This document shows positions 45,150-53,255 of a stretch of DNA of 64,000 nucleotides, one piece after another. Source of the DNA: Coprobacillus cateniformis (lineage in GTDB: Bacteria; Bacillota_I; Bacilli_A; Erysipelotrichales; Coprobacillaceae). Both the position numbers and the translations under genes were made by a program. Every line of letters starts with the position of its first letter. Within the stretch, counting starts at the first letter, position 1. The stretch lies in NCBI RefSeq assembly GCF_009767585.1, contig NZ_WSNW01000001.1, positions 1,766,090-1,830,089 of the forward strand, read 5' to 3'. The notes below the pieces were generated by a model. It was not told where the DNA came from. It searched no databases and worked only from the letters and a program-made list of their open reading frames with translations.

Positions 45150-45761
45150 ATGAAAGAAATGATTTATGGATATGTAAGAGTGTCTAGTAAAGATCAAAAT
45201 GAAGAGAGACAAGTTATAGCAATGAGAAATTTTGGTATAGAAGATTCTCATATTATTATTGAAAAACAATCAGGTAAAGACTTTCTGAGACCAAAGTATT
45301 TAAAATTGACTAAAAAGCTAAAAACAGGAGATATATTGTTTATTAAAAGTATAGATCGTTTAGGTAGGAATTATGATGAAATTATTGAACAATGGAGAAC
45401 TTTAACAAAAGAGAAACATATTAGTATAGTTGTATTGGATATGCCATTATTAGATACTAGGAAAGATCAAGATTTAATAGGAACGCTTATATCAGATATT
45501 GTTTTACAATTACTAAGTTATGTTGCACAGACAGAAAGAGAATTTATTCATCAACGGCAAGCAGAAGGTATTGCAGCAGCTAAAGCGAGAGGAGTTCATT
45601 TTGGACCAGATCGTATTCAATTGTCTCCAGAATTTATTGATTATGCATGTCTATGGCATCAAGGCCAGATTTCTTCAAGAAAAGCAGCTCAGAAATTAGG
45701 TATATCTTATCAAACGTTTTTACGGCGAGCAAAAGAAAGAGAATACCAAAAAATAATTTAA
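45150..45761 (+). CDS. Small serine recombinase (resolvase/invertase family)
   Basis: A 203-residue site-specific recombinase. The catalytic domain has YGYVRVSSKDQNEERQ (nucleophile Ser12, Arg10), FIKSIDRLGRNYDEI with the conserved Arg residues, and the E helix AQTEREFIHQRQAEGIAAA. The C-terminal ~45 residues form a Hin-type helix-turn-helix (SSRKAAQKLGISYQTFLRRA). AAGGAGG precedes the ATG. No transposase is beside it. Three bases after its stop begins a 28-bp palindrome that looks like a resolvase site, with a second one 93 bp further on. So it may act locally or be the relic of a larger element. Confidence 0.9.
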   Translation: MKEMIYGYVRVSSKDQNEERQVIAMRNFGIEDSHIIIEKQSGKDFLRPKYLKLTKKLKTGDILFIKSIDRLGRNYDEIIEQWRTLTKEKHISIVVLDMPLLDTRKDQDLIGTLISDIVLQLLSYVAQTEREFIHQRQAEGIAAAKARGVHFGPDRIQLSPEFIDYACLWHQGQISSRKAAQKLGISYQTFLRRAKEREYQKII

Positions 45762-45763
45762 TT

Positions 45764-45791
45764 TGTCACAAAATGTAGAATTTTTGTAACA
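45764..45791. repeat. 28-bp res-like palindrome I
   Basis: TGTCACAAAA-N8-TTTTGTAACA: ends with the TGT/ACA typical of serine-resolvase sites, 28 bp like Tn3-family site I, and 9 of 10 bases symmetrical. Starts three bases after the recombinase stop codon. Confidence 0.6.
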
Positions 45792-45856
45792 GTAACTATA
45801 AAAACAAAATGAACCATTATATCCAAGAAAACTACTTAAATAAAGTATAACTCGCT

Positions 45857-45884
45857 TGTTACAGAATGTCTACAATCTGTAACA
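45857..45884. repeat. 28-bp res-like palindrome II overlapping the GGDEF gene's RBS
   Basis: TGTTACAGA-N10-TCTGTAACA, perfectly symmetrical arms and the same 28-bp length and TGT/ACA ends as the first site. The right arm abuts the AAAGGAGGTG ribosome-binding site of the GGDEF gene. In RNA the arms (10 bp with flanking T/A) form a hairpin beside the RBS. Confidence 0.6.
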
Positions 45885-45897
45885 AAGGAGGTGTTTT

Positions 45898-46734
45898 ATG
45901 AATATATATCAAAGATTTAAAGAAAGATTAATGTTCTTACTATTTCATTCTTGTCATATTTATTTATTAGAACACTTTCAAAATATTGTTATTTTCCAAT
46001 ATAATCCCCAGAATCACAATATATATGTTGTTCCAAGGTGTCAAAGGTATTTTAATATCACCAAACATAGATTAGAGACATCATATAATGATTTATTTGA
46101 TAATATTCTTTCTGGACAAGGAGCTTGTTATGGGAGGGTTCAATTAAATCTAAATGGTTCATGGGTGATACTAGAATATCAATATATTTATAAGAATAAA
46201 AGGTTAGTACGGATAGATGGTTATATGACTGACATTGATGACATGAAACAATATGAAAGTTATCTATTAGATGTATCCCAAAAGGATGGGTTAACACATC
46301 TCTATAATAAAGTGACAGTTGAAAAAAGAATAGAGGAAAATATTCTTTTACATGGGAAAGGAACTTTATTGATGTTAGATATTGATTGCTTTAAAAAATT
46401 AAATGATCAATATGGACATTTAGAAGGTGATAAAATTCTCAAAGGATTTGCTGCTGAATTAACGAGCGTTTTTCAGAATGAAATTATAGGGAGAATTGGA
46501 GGAGATGAATTCATTGTTTATCTTAAAACAATGAAAAAAGATAATCTTATTGATAAGATAGATTATCTTTTAACTCAAGTTACATCTCAATATCAAATTA
46601 TGCCTTTTTCAATAAGTATTGGTATTGTTAATTATAATGGTCAAGACACATATGAGGAATTTTTTCATAAAGCAGATATGGCTATGTATAAAGCAAAATC
46701 TATGTGTGATCAAAAATATTATTTTTATGAGTAA
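45898..46734 (+). CDS. Diguanylate cyclase with N-terminal PAS-like domain
   Basis: A 278-residue protein. Residues about 25-120 look PAS-like (IYVVPRCQRYFNI, then YKNKRLVRIDGYMTDIDDMK, the usual PAC-to-GGDEF junction). The GGDEF domain follows (DGLTHLYNKVTVEKRI, LMLDIDCFKKLNDQYGHLEGD, RIGGDEFIVYL), with the active-site GGDEF intact; no RxxD inhibitory site is evident. It should make cyclic di-GMP from GTP. The AAAGGAGGTG ribosome-binding site directly follows the second res-like palindrome, so expression may be influenced by the recombinase or by that hairpin. Confidence 0.85.
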   Translation: MNIYQRFKERLMFLLFHSCHIYLLEHFQNIVIFQYNPQNHNIYVVPRCQRYFNITKHRLETSYNDLFDNILSGQGACYGRVQLNLNGSWVILEYQYIYKNKRLVRIDGYMTDIDDMKQYESYLLDVSQKDGLTHLYNKVTVEKRIEENILLHGKGTLLMLDIDCFKKLNDQYGHLEGDKILKGFAAELTSVFQNEIIGRIGGDEFIVYLKTMKKDNLIDKIDYLLTQVTSQYQIMPFSISIGIVNYNGQDTYEEFFHKADMAMYKAKSMCDQKYYFYE

Positions 46735-46737
46735 GAT

Positions 46738-46760
46738 AGAACCACATGGTTCTTTTTTTT
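46738..46760 (+). terminator. Terminator after the diguanylate cyclase gene
   Basis: AGAACC/GGTTCT stem with a 4-base loop followed by eight T. Confidence 0.85.
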
Positions 46761-46850
46761 CTTATTTTGCATATTATATAAAGAATTGTTTGTAATTGTA
46801 TACAATTCAAATAAAAAATAATAAAAATTTGTGTTTTTTAATAATATCAC

Positions 46851-46879
46851 TGGACAAATTTGTTTTTATCAAATATAAT
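46851..46879 (+). promoter_or_regulatory. Promoter of serC-serA
   Basis: TGGACA, a 17-base spacer and TATAAT, about 30 bases upstream of the serC start. Confidence 0.65.
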
Positions 46880-46909
46880 AGCAACAACATTATAAAGGAG
46901 GACGTCAAT

Positions 46910-47995
46910 ATGACAGAAAAAAGAGTTTACAATTTCTCAGCAGGTCCATCAACACTACCTGTACCAGTATTAGAAAAAGTAGCTGCTCAAATGTTGAACT
47001 ATAAAGATAGTGGAATGAGCGTTATGGAAATGAGCCATAGATCGTCGTCCTATTTAGAAATCTTTAATGAAACAAAGGCATTATTAAAAAAGGTATTAAA
47101 TATACCAGATAACTATAAAATCTTATTTATACAAGGCGGAGCAACACAACAATTTTCAACTATTCCATTAAACTTAATGAAAAATGGAAAAGCTGATTAT
47201 ATTGTTACTGGAGCTTTCTCTAAAAAAAGTGCTCAAGAAGCTAAAAAATTTGGTGATATTCATATTGCTTACAATGGTGCTGATAATGGCTTTAAACATA
47301 TTCCTACACAAGAGGAATTAGATTTAAGAGAAGATGCATCTTATGTTCATTTATGTTCTAATAACACAATTTTTGGAACAGAATGGAAATACGTACCAGA
47401 TACAAAAGGGGTACCAGTTGTCGCTGATATGTCATCTAATATCTTGTCTAAACCAATCAATGTTGCTGATTATGGGATGATTTATGCAGGTGCACAAAAA
47501 AATATGGGTATCGCAGGATTAGGTGTAGTTATTGTAAGAGAAGATCTTATTAAGGACCATAAAGAGAATATTCCAGTTCTGATGGAATATAATACAATTG
47601 CAGATAATGATTCAATGTACAATACCCCACCAACTTTCTCAATCTATGTGCTTGGTTTAATGCTTGAATGGATTGATAGTTTAGGTGGATTAGAAGTTAT
47701 GCAAAAAAGAAATGAAGAGAAAGCGAAATTATTATATGACTATTTAGATCAATCAGACTTCTATCATGTTCATAGTGATAAAGATAATCGTTCATTTATG
47801 AATGTGACATTTACTTGTCCTAATAAAGATTTGGATGCTAAATTTGTTAAAGAATCTATTGCAGCTGGAATGTCTAATTTAAAAGGACATCGTTCTGTAG
47901 GAGGAATTCGTGCATCTATCTATAATGCTATGCCATTGGATGGAGTTCAAACATTGCTTGATTTTATGAAAAAATTTGAAGAAGAGAATAAATAG
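46910..47995 (+). CDS. serC: Phosphoserine aminotransferase
   Basis: Transaminates 3-phosphohydroxypyruvate to phosphoserine with glutamate; the second step of serine synthesis. The start is ATG 46910 after AAAGGAGG; the frame is open 38 codons further upstream but that part covers the promoter. 361 residues match the family. Motifs: VYNFSAGPSTLPVPVL, MSHRSSSYLEI, FIQGGATQQFS, TGAFSKKSAQEA, VADMSSNILSK, YAGAQKNMG (PLP lysine) and GHRSVGGIRASIYNAMP. It lies 9 bases upstream of serA. serB is not nearby. Confidence 0.95.
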   Translation: MTEKRVYNFSAGPSTLPVPVLEKVAAQMLNYKDSGMSVMEMSHRSSSYLEIFNETKALLKKVLNIPDNYKILFIQGGATQQFSTIPLNLMKNGKADYIVTGAFSKKSAQEAKKFGDIHIAYNGADNGFKHIPTQEELDLREDASYVHLCSNNTIFGTEWKYVPDTKGVPVVADMSSNILSKPINVADYGMIYAGAQKNMGIAGLGVVIVREDLIKDHKENIPVLMEYNTIADNDSMYNTPPTFSIYVLGLMLEWIDSLGGLEVMQKRNEEKAKLLYDYLDQSDFYHVHSDKDNRSFMNVTFTCPNKDLDAKFVKESIAAGMSNLKGHRSVGGIRASIYNAMPLDGVQTLLDFMKKFEEENK

Positions 47996-48004
47996 GAGAT
48001 ATAT

Positions 48005-49156
48005 ATGTATAATATTAAATTATTAAATAAAATTTCTCCAGTTGGAGTCGGTCAATTTGATGACCAATATCTTGTTGGGGAAGATGTTGAAAAAGAAGAT
48101 GGTGTATTGGTACGTTCTGCATCAATGCATGAATATGAATTGAATGATAATTTAAAAGCAATTGCAAGAGCTGGAGCAGGTGTTAATAATATACCACTTG
48201 AAAAGTGCAGCAATGAGGGGATTGTTGTCTTTAATACGCCAGGAGCGAATGCAAATGCAGTTAAAGAGTTAGTATTATGTGGACTTTTCTTATCATCACG
48301 TAAGGTAGTAGAGGGGATTGATTGGGTTAAAACTCTTAAGGGGAATGAGGATGCTGCAAAATTGGTGGAAAAGGGAAAAAGCCAGTTTGTAGGACCAGAG
48401 ATAGAAGGTAGAAAATTAGGAATTATTGGTTTAGGTGCAATAGGGGTTCATGTTGCTAATGCTGCAATCAAATTGGGGATGGAAGTTTATGGATTTGATC
48501 CATATATTTCAGTTAATGCTGCATGGGGAATGAGTAAATGGGTTAAGAATGCTCAAAATGTAGAAACGATTTTTAGTGAATGTGATTATATTACATTACA
48601 TGCACCTAGCACAAAAGAGACAAAAGGGATTATTAATCAAGAAAGTATTGCAATGATGAAAGATGGAGTTCGTATTTTGAACTTTGCAAGAGGGGATTTA
48701 GTCAATGCACAAGATGTTTTGACTGCTATTGATTCTGGAAAAGTTGCCAAGTATATTACTGACTTTGCAACACCAGATATCATTGATCATGAAAATGTGA
48801 TTGTCATGCCACACTTGGGTGCTTCTACGCCAGAATCAGAAGATAATTGTGCCCGCATGGCAGTAAAAGAGATAAAGGATTATCTAGAAAGTGGTAATAT
48901 TGTGAATTCAGTTAACTTCCCAACTATTAACGAACCACGCACGACAAAGTATCGTATTTGTTTGATTCATAAAAATGTACCAAACATGTTAGCACAATTT
49001 GCCACTCTTTTAGCTAATCAAGAAATTAACATTGAAAATATGGTAAATAAAGCTAAGGATGATTATGCTTATACAATTATTGATACAAACGATGTTGTAG
49101 GAACAAAAGAGTTTGAAAGTTTGGAAAATGTTATTAAAGTAAGAGTTGTTGAATAA
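48005..49156 (+). CDS. serA: D-3-phosphoglycerate dehydrogenase
   Basis: Oxidises 3-phosphoglycerate to 3-phosphohydroxypyruvate with NAD+, the first committed step of serine synthesis. 383 residues: D-2-hydroxyacid dehydrogenase core with IARAGAGVNNIPLE, NAD motif LGIIGLGAIGVHVAN, YITLHAPSTKETKG, ILNFARGDLVN and the catalytic-His region VIVMPHLGASTPESE. A C-terminal ACT domain (about 316-383, with RICLIHKNVPNMLAQFA) probably senses serine; the longer ASB domain of some SerA types is absent. Co-transcribed with serC and followed by a terminator. Confidence 0.94.
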   Translation: MYNIKLLNKISPVGVGQFDDQYLVGEDVEKEDGVLVRSASMHEYELNDNLKAIARAGAGVNNIPLEKCSNEGIVVFNTPGANANAVKELVLCGLFLSSRKVVEGIDWVKTLKGNEDAAKLVEKGKSQFVGPEIEGRKLGIIGLGAIGVHVANAAIKLGMEVYGFDPYISVNAAWGMSKWVKNAQNVETIFSECDYITLHAPSTKETKGIINQESIAMMKDGVRILNFARGDLVNAQDVLTAIDSGKVAKYITDFATPDIIDHENVIVMPHLGASTPESEDNCARMAVKEIKDYLESGNIVNSVNFPTINEPRTTKYRICLIHKNVPNMLAQFATLLANQEINIENMVNKAKDDYAYTIIDTNDVVGTKEFESLENVIKVRVVE

Positions 49157-49170
49157 CGAAGTTGTGAGAC

Positions 49171-49196
49171 AAAAGGATAGAATTTCTATCCTTTTT
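49171..49196 (+). terminator. Terminator of serC-serA
   Basis: AAAAGGATAG/CTATCCTTTT around a 5-base loop, followed by T residues. Confidence 0.85.
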
Positions 49197-49295
49197 AAGT
49201 CTTATATGATTATTTATTTCTTTGTTCTTGGTTTAATGTTTGGTAGGAATTAATTGTAAAATATGCTAGAATAAAGAAAAAGGGGAATGATAATT

Positions 49296-50228
49296 GTGAA
49301 AAAAATAGGAATATTGCTAGGTATTGCTTGTTGCTTGATGGGTTGTCAAAAACAAACTGAAGTGGAGATATTGAAAGAAGCAAATTCATATACATATCAA
49401 GATCAGTTAGAATTTGAAGTTATGAAAACAGAAGTCAGTCAACAAATTGCACCCTCAAATAAAAATAAAACATATAAATATATTAAGTTATCAGATGAAA
49501 ATAATATTTTTATAGATATGGTTGTTAAAACAGTTAATTTATCAAAAAATGAAATGAAGATGACAGATATATTTAATGGACAATTTGAAATCAATAAAGA
49601 ATCATATCCAATGAAACATGCTATAGAAACAGTCAATTATAATCAAATGAGTACAACAGATACTTTAAAAACAAATGAAACAAGATATGTACATCTTTAT
49701 TGTGAAGTTCCTAAGGAGCAAGTTAAAGAAGAAGCAAGTCTCCAATTTAAAGTTTTAGATGAGCATGAATTTCAATATACATTCACAACAGAACAACATA
49801 TTGTTAATAATGATAGCAAATCATTGGGTGATATTTTAACTCTTAAGCAAACGCAAATTGCTTTAAATAATATAACACAATCGAATAAAATTGAGCCTTC
49901 TAATAAAGGTTTCTTCTACAGTTATATTCCAACTGATCATGAAGATGAAACATTTGTTATTTTACAAATTGATATTAAAAATACTACAGATAGTTCACTA
50001 GATCCAAGTGATTATATTTATTGTGAATATACAATAGGGCAAGAACAGATTAAGTCACAAATTATTATAGAAAGTGAAAATCATAAATCTGTATCAAAAA
50101 CAGGAAAGATAGAGCCATTACAAACACGTACATTGTATTTGGCTATGCCTGTAAAGAATAGTGTTTTATCTGAAAAGGGGACAATACATTTATTTGTTGA
50201 AGGGAATACATTTGAGATACAGTTATAA
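49296..50228 (+). CDS. Secreted lipoprotein of unknown function
   Basis: A 310-residue protein with a lipoprotein signal: MKKIGILLGIACCLMGCQ, cleavage before the Cys of CLMGC. I prefer the GTG start because AAGGGG is 10 bases before it; the ATG three codons upstream is only one base from that site. The mature part has two similar beta-rich halves (about 30-150 and 165-305), each with a pattern like F-x-YI-x-L/P-x-D-E-x-x-F-I-x-x-x-x-x-x-K-N, which suggests a duplicated Ig-like DUF. No catalytic motif is seen. Monocistronic with its own terminator. Confidence 0.7.
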   Translation: MKKIGILLGIACCLMGCQKQTEVEILKEANSYTYQDQLEFEVMKTEVSQQIAPSNKNKTYKYIKLSDENNIFIDMVVKTVNLSKNEMKMTDIFNGQFEINKESYPMKHAIETVNYNQMSTTDTLKTNETRYVHLYCEVPKEQVKEEASLQFKVLDEHEFQYTFTTEQHIVNNDSKSLGDILTLKQTQIALNNITQSNKIEPSNKGFFYSYIPTDHEDETFVILQIDIKNTTDSSLDPSDYIYCEYTIGQEQIKSQIIIESENHKSVSKTGKIEPLQTRTLYLAMPVKNSVLSEKGTIHLFVEGNTFEIQL

Positions 50229-50253
50229 TATTGATGACTGTATCTCTTTTTTT
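50214..50253 (+). terminator. Terminator overlapping the end of the lipoprotein gene
   Basis: GAGATACAGT/ACTGTATCTC, 10-bp stem whose left arm is within the coding sequence, followed by seven T. Confidence 0.85.
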
Positions 50254-50298
50254 ATTTGTCATAAGATAGTTATCCTATCTTGGAGATTGATATTTTTA

Positions 50299-50327
50299 TT
50301 GAAAAAAAGGATATAAAAAGATATAAT
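50299..50327 (+). promoter_or_regulatory. Promoter of a short terminated RNA
   Basis: TTGAAA, 17-base spacer and TATAAT. Transcription would start near 50334 and run into a strong terminator about 110 bases later. Confidence 0.6.
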
Positions 50328-50333
50328 GAACTT

Positions 50334-50449
50334 AAGTAAATAGGATTGTAAAGGGTGTGATTATTATAAGGATTTCATTTAGTCATGAAGTTCGTTTATC
50401 TGTACCTTTACGGACTGGACATTTATCATGAGATAAATGTCTTTTTTTA
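50334..50449 (+). ncRNA. Candidate structured leader or small RNA before the surface protein gene
   Basis: Between the promoter and a perfect terminator (GACATTTATC-ATGA-GATAAATGTC plus seven T at 50418-50449) lies a compact foldable element. GTAAAGG (50348-50354) pairs with CCTTTAC (50405-50411), enclosing a second hairpin GATTTCAT/ATGAAGTT (50371-50392). It contains no meaningful ORF. It could be a riboswitch-type leader that terminates transcription before the beta-helix surface gene, or an independent small RNA. I could not match it to TPP, c-di-GMP-I/II, preQ1 or other aptamers that I know. Confidence 0.45.
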
Positions 50450-50461
50450 CCTCAAAATATG

Positions 50462-50518
50462 AAAATTCTTATCATTTTTGAAGGTTCATTTAAGTACAAA
50501 TTAATGAACAAGAATTTT
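50462..50518 (+). promoter_or_regulatory. Nested hairpin just upstream of the surface gene's RBS
   Basis: AAAATTCTT (50462-50470) pairs with AAGAATTTT (50510-50518), and inside it GTTCATT (50484-50490) pairs with AATGAAC (50503-50509). The structure ends two bases before AAAAGGAGG. The rest of this roughly 300-base gap is the promoter and RNA element described separately. Confidence 0.45.
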
Positions 50519-50537
50519 ATAAAAGGAGGATTTGAAA

Positions 50538-52487
50538 GTGAGAGGTATAAAAACAAATAGGTTTATAGGTATCATCGTTGCTGGAGCACTTACATTGGTG
50601 ATGAGTAGTATACCAAGTCATGTAAATGCTGCTAACAGTCCAATATTGGATAGTAATGGGAAGACATTTTCTACATTAGATGATGCTATTCAAAATGGTA
50701 GTGGTCATATTATATTACAAGAAAACTTGACACAGCAACAAATGGTTGTCGAAAAGGGAAAGACTATCCAATTAGATTTAAATGGTAAAAAATTGACTTT
50801 ACAGAAAGATAATGGTCCTGGTCTAACTGTACAAGGAAGTCTTGAAATTAAAGGGAATGGGACATTAACTAAAGAGGGATATGGTTATTTAATTGATAAC
50901 TCAGGAACTCTGAATATTGTAAATGGAACATATACAGATGATATAAATAATGAAAAGGAACAAAATGGAACTAAGAATTCTGCTTTGATTCGTAACTTAG
51001 GAACAATGACAATTCATGATGGAACTTTTACAGATTCTGGGATTGTCATTAAGAATGATGATAGCAGTGCTCAAGTCTATGGGAATTTAACAATAAAAGG
51101 TGGTACATATCATTGTACTTCTGACAAAAGCTTTGCAAATATTCAAAATAGTGGTGTTGCAACAATTGAAGATGGTACATTTGATGGTGGTAATTATACA
51201 ATTCTAACAAGATTTTGGAAAGGACCAGCAAAAACAACAATCACTGGTGGACATTTTAAGCAATCTTTAAAGGATAATTATGTGTTTGCTAATTATTTTG
51301 ACACACAAGGTGGAACAACTGTTAATCATATTAGCGGTGGTACTTTTGAAGGGAATTTTGGAGCTGATAAAATAGGAGAAAATTCACCAACTGGTCAAGT
51401 TAATACGATAATATCAGGTGGTCAATTTGATAACGATGTCAATGCTTTTTTAGAGCAAGGTTATAGTTGTGTAAAAGTTAATAATGTATATAAGGTTGCT
51501 AAAAGTGCAACAGGTATCACACTTTCAGAAGCAAAGAAAACATTACTTGTAGGATCTGAATTAGCTTTAAAAGCTACTGTTACACCTTCTACAACACTTG
51601 ACCAAGTCACTTGGAGTTCAAGTGATTCCAAAATTGCAACTGTTAATGCCAATGGAGTGATAACAGCAGTAAAAGAAGGAACTGCAATTATTACTGCAAA
51701 AGTAGGTTCTTTCAGTGCAAACTGTAAAGTTACAGTTCAAGCAATTAAGGCAGATATACCAAATGTTGATTTATCAAAACCAGATACAACAGTAAAAGTA
51801 GGAATTAGTGATAACAATTCACAAACAACAATTATCAATACAGTTAATGATATCGTTAAAGATATATTGAATGGGCAACAAGTTGCTGAAAATATTTTAA
51901 GTCATGAAACAGCTTATAAAGTTGAAAAAGCCATTTTAGATAATCAAACAATTACTGTAAAAGCTAAATCTCAAATACTACAAGAGAGTGCCATAAAACA
52001 AGAAGAACTTCAAAAAATAAAAGATGTTTTAAAAGTTTCTAATGGAACTACACAAACTTCACCAAAAATTGTACAATATATTGATTTGAGCATGATGTTG
52101 ATTGCTAATAACAATGAGGAATTAGGAAGTTTATATCAATTAAATAAGCCTATCACTTATACATTAACTTTACCAAGCAATCTTAAGGCTGAGGGAAAAA
52201 CATTCTATGTTATACGTCTTCATGATGGAAAAGCAGATAAATTAGCAACAACTCTAAACAGTGATGGAACATTGTCTTTTTCTACAGATAGGTTCTCAAC
52301 ATATGCTTTGGTATATGAGGAAAATGTTGAAATCAATTCAACAGATAATCTTGAAAAAAATCCAACAAATGTGAAAACGAGTGATGAAAATCAAACAATT
52401 TTATGGATATCTATAGCGAGTTTAGCATTAGTAAGTGGAATTGTCTTAATTTTAGATAAAAAAAGAAAAGATTTATTAAATAAATAA
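50538..52487 (+). CDS. Beta-helix/Big2 cell-surface protein
   Basis: A 649-residue surface protein. The start is GTG 50538, 8 bases after AAGGAGG; a TTG six bases earlier is too close. A signal peptide covers about 1-31 (ending SSIPSHVNA). Residues ~40-315 form a right-handed beta-helix-like array (repeated GTLxIxNGTY/GGTF-type turns such as IKGGTYHC and ISGGTFEGN). A Big2 Ig-like domain follows at ~325-405 (ATGITLSEAKKTLLVGSELA, then WSSSDSKIATV). The C-terminal region (about 530-610) is beta-rich. The anchor is KTSDENQ followed by a membrane helix and KKRKDLLNK; no LPxTG. Likely adhesin. Confidence 0.82.
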   Translation: MRGIKTNRFIGIIVAGALTLVMSSIPSHVNAANSPILDSNGKTFSTLDDAIQNGSGHIILQENLTQQQMVVEKGKTIQLDLNGKKLTLQKDNGPGLTVQGSLEIKGNGTLTKEGYGYLIDNSGTLNIVNGTYTDDINNEKEQNGTKNSALIRNLGTMTIHDGTFTDSGIVIKNDDSSAQVYGNLTIKGGTYHCTSDKSFANIQNSGVATIEDGTFDGGNYTILTRFWKGPAKTTITGGHFKQSLKDNYVFANYFDTQGGTTVNHISGGTFEGNFGADKIGENSPTGQVNTIISGGQFDNDVNAFLEQGYSCVKVNNVYKVAKSATGITLSEAKKTLLVGSELALKATVTPSTTLDQVTWSSSDSKIATVNANGVITAVKEGTAIITAKVGSFSANCKVTVQAIKADIPNVDLSKPDTTVKVGISDNNSQTTIINTVNDIVKDILNGQQVAENILSHETAYKVEKAILDNQTITVKAKSQILQESAIKQEELQKIKDVLKVSNGTTQTSPKIVQYIDLSMMLIANNNEELGSLYQLNKPITYTLTLPSNLKAEGKTFYVIRLHDGKADKLATTLNSDGTLSFSTDRFSTYALVYEENVEINSTDNLEKNPTNVKTSDENQTILWISIASLALVSGIVLILDKKRKDLLNK

Positions 52488-52493
52488 TAAAAG

Positions 52494-52537
52494 CTTTAAC
52501 GGAATAATGATTATTTTTATTTCGTTGAAGTTTTTTT
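52494..52537 (+). terminator. Terminator of the beta-helix surface gene
   Basis: CTTTAACGGAATA pairs with TATTTCGTTGAAG (with G-U pairs), followed by seven T. Confidence 0.8.
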
Positions 52538-52611
52538 ATGTCTCTGTTATAAATAAAATTATATATTATAATATATAATTAAAAATTATTCTATTTTTAT
52601 GCTTTCATATA

Positions 52612-52700
52612 TTGACAAATTTAAGAAAGAGGAGTATTCTAAGTTTGAAGTTAGAGTTCGCTAACTTATATTTATAAATGTTTGGTTAGGTTTTGCTAAC
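52612..52700 (+). promoter_or_regulatory. feo promoter with two iron-regulator-type operators
   Basis: TTGACA, 17-base spacer and TATTCT. Two palindromes of the form GTTAG-N6-CTAAC follow, at 52650-52665 (extended AAGTTAG/CTAACTT) and 52685-52700, the first at the expected transcription start and 35 bp apart centre to centre. The half-site resembles that of DtxR/IdeR-family iron repressors (TTAGGTTAG...). The same box recurs at 56280. Placement before feoA supports iron-dependent repression; the regulator itself is not in the window. TATCAGT/ACTGATA forms a small hairpin before the feoA RBS. Confidence 0.75.
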
Positions 52701-52751
52701 TTTGTTTGGAAAGTGATATCAGTTTTATACTGATAAGAAAGAGAGGTAGAC

Positions 52752-52964
52752 ATGATGCCATTAACATTTGCTGATTTAAATAAAGAAAATATTATAAAAA
52801 AAGTGGGTGGAGGAAATGAAACCAAACGTCATCTTGAAAATCTTGGTTTTGTTCCAGGAAGCTCTGTTTCAATTATCACAAAGAATAACGGAAATTTAAT
52901 TGTAAATATAAAAGACTCTAGAGTCGCAATTAGTGAAGAACTTGCTAAAAAAATCATGATTTAA
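52752..52964 (+). CDS. feoA: FeoA-type SH3-domain protein (first copy)
   Basis: A 70-residue FeoA domain: MPLTFADLNKENIIKKVGGG, then RHLENLGFVPGSSVSIITKN and ESRVAISEELAKKIMI-like end (DSRVAISEELAKK). Small SH3-like proteins of this family assist or regulate the FeoB ferrous iron transporter. First gene of an operon with a second feoA, feoB and two small genes. GAGAGGTAG precedes two tandem ATG codons; either may be used. Confidence 0.9.
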   Translation: MMPLTFADLNKENIIKKVGGGNETKRHLENLGFVPGSSVSIITKNNGNLIVNIKDSRVAISEELAKKIMI

Positions 52965-52980
52965 GGAGGGGGGGAAAGTT

Positions 52981-53199
52981 ATGACATTAAAGGAAGTCAA
53001 AGTTGGAGATACAGTGACTGTCAAGAAGTTAAATGGTCAAGGTGCAACAAAACGAAGAATTATGGATATGGGTATAACTAAGGGCGTTGAAGTTTTCGTA
53101 AGAAAAGTAGCTCCATTAGGGGATCCGATAGAAGTGACTGTGAGAGGATATGAATTATCGTTAAGAAAAGCCGATGCTGCTATGATTGATGTAGATTAA
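52981..53199 (+). CDS. feoA: FeoA-type SH3-domain protein (second copy)
   Basis: A 72-residue FeoA: MTLKEVKVGDTVTVKKLNGQ, ATKRRIMDMGITKGVEVFVR and PIEVTVRGYELSLRKADA. It keeps the classical G-RRxxDMGxTxG pattern, so it is the more canonical of the two copies. AAGGAGGGGGG precedes its ATG. Two FeoA proteins before one FeoB is a known Firmicute arrangement; they may act as a pair. Confidence 0.93.
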   Translation: MTLKEVKVGDTVTVKKLNGQGATKRRIMDMGITKGVEVFVRKVAPLGDPIEVTVRGYELSLRKADAAMIDVD

Positions 53200-53255
53200 G
53201 CAGCATTTAAAATGATACTAGAGTTAGTTATGGGTAACTAAAGAGGAGGAAAAAT

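Noticed and set aside
50334..50449. Cyclic-di-GMP riboswitch before the surface protein
   Set aside because: None of the conserved GEMM-I or GEMM-II sequence blocks is present; kept only as an unassigned structured RNA.
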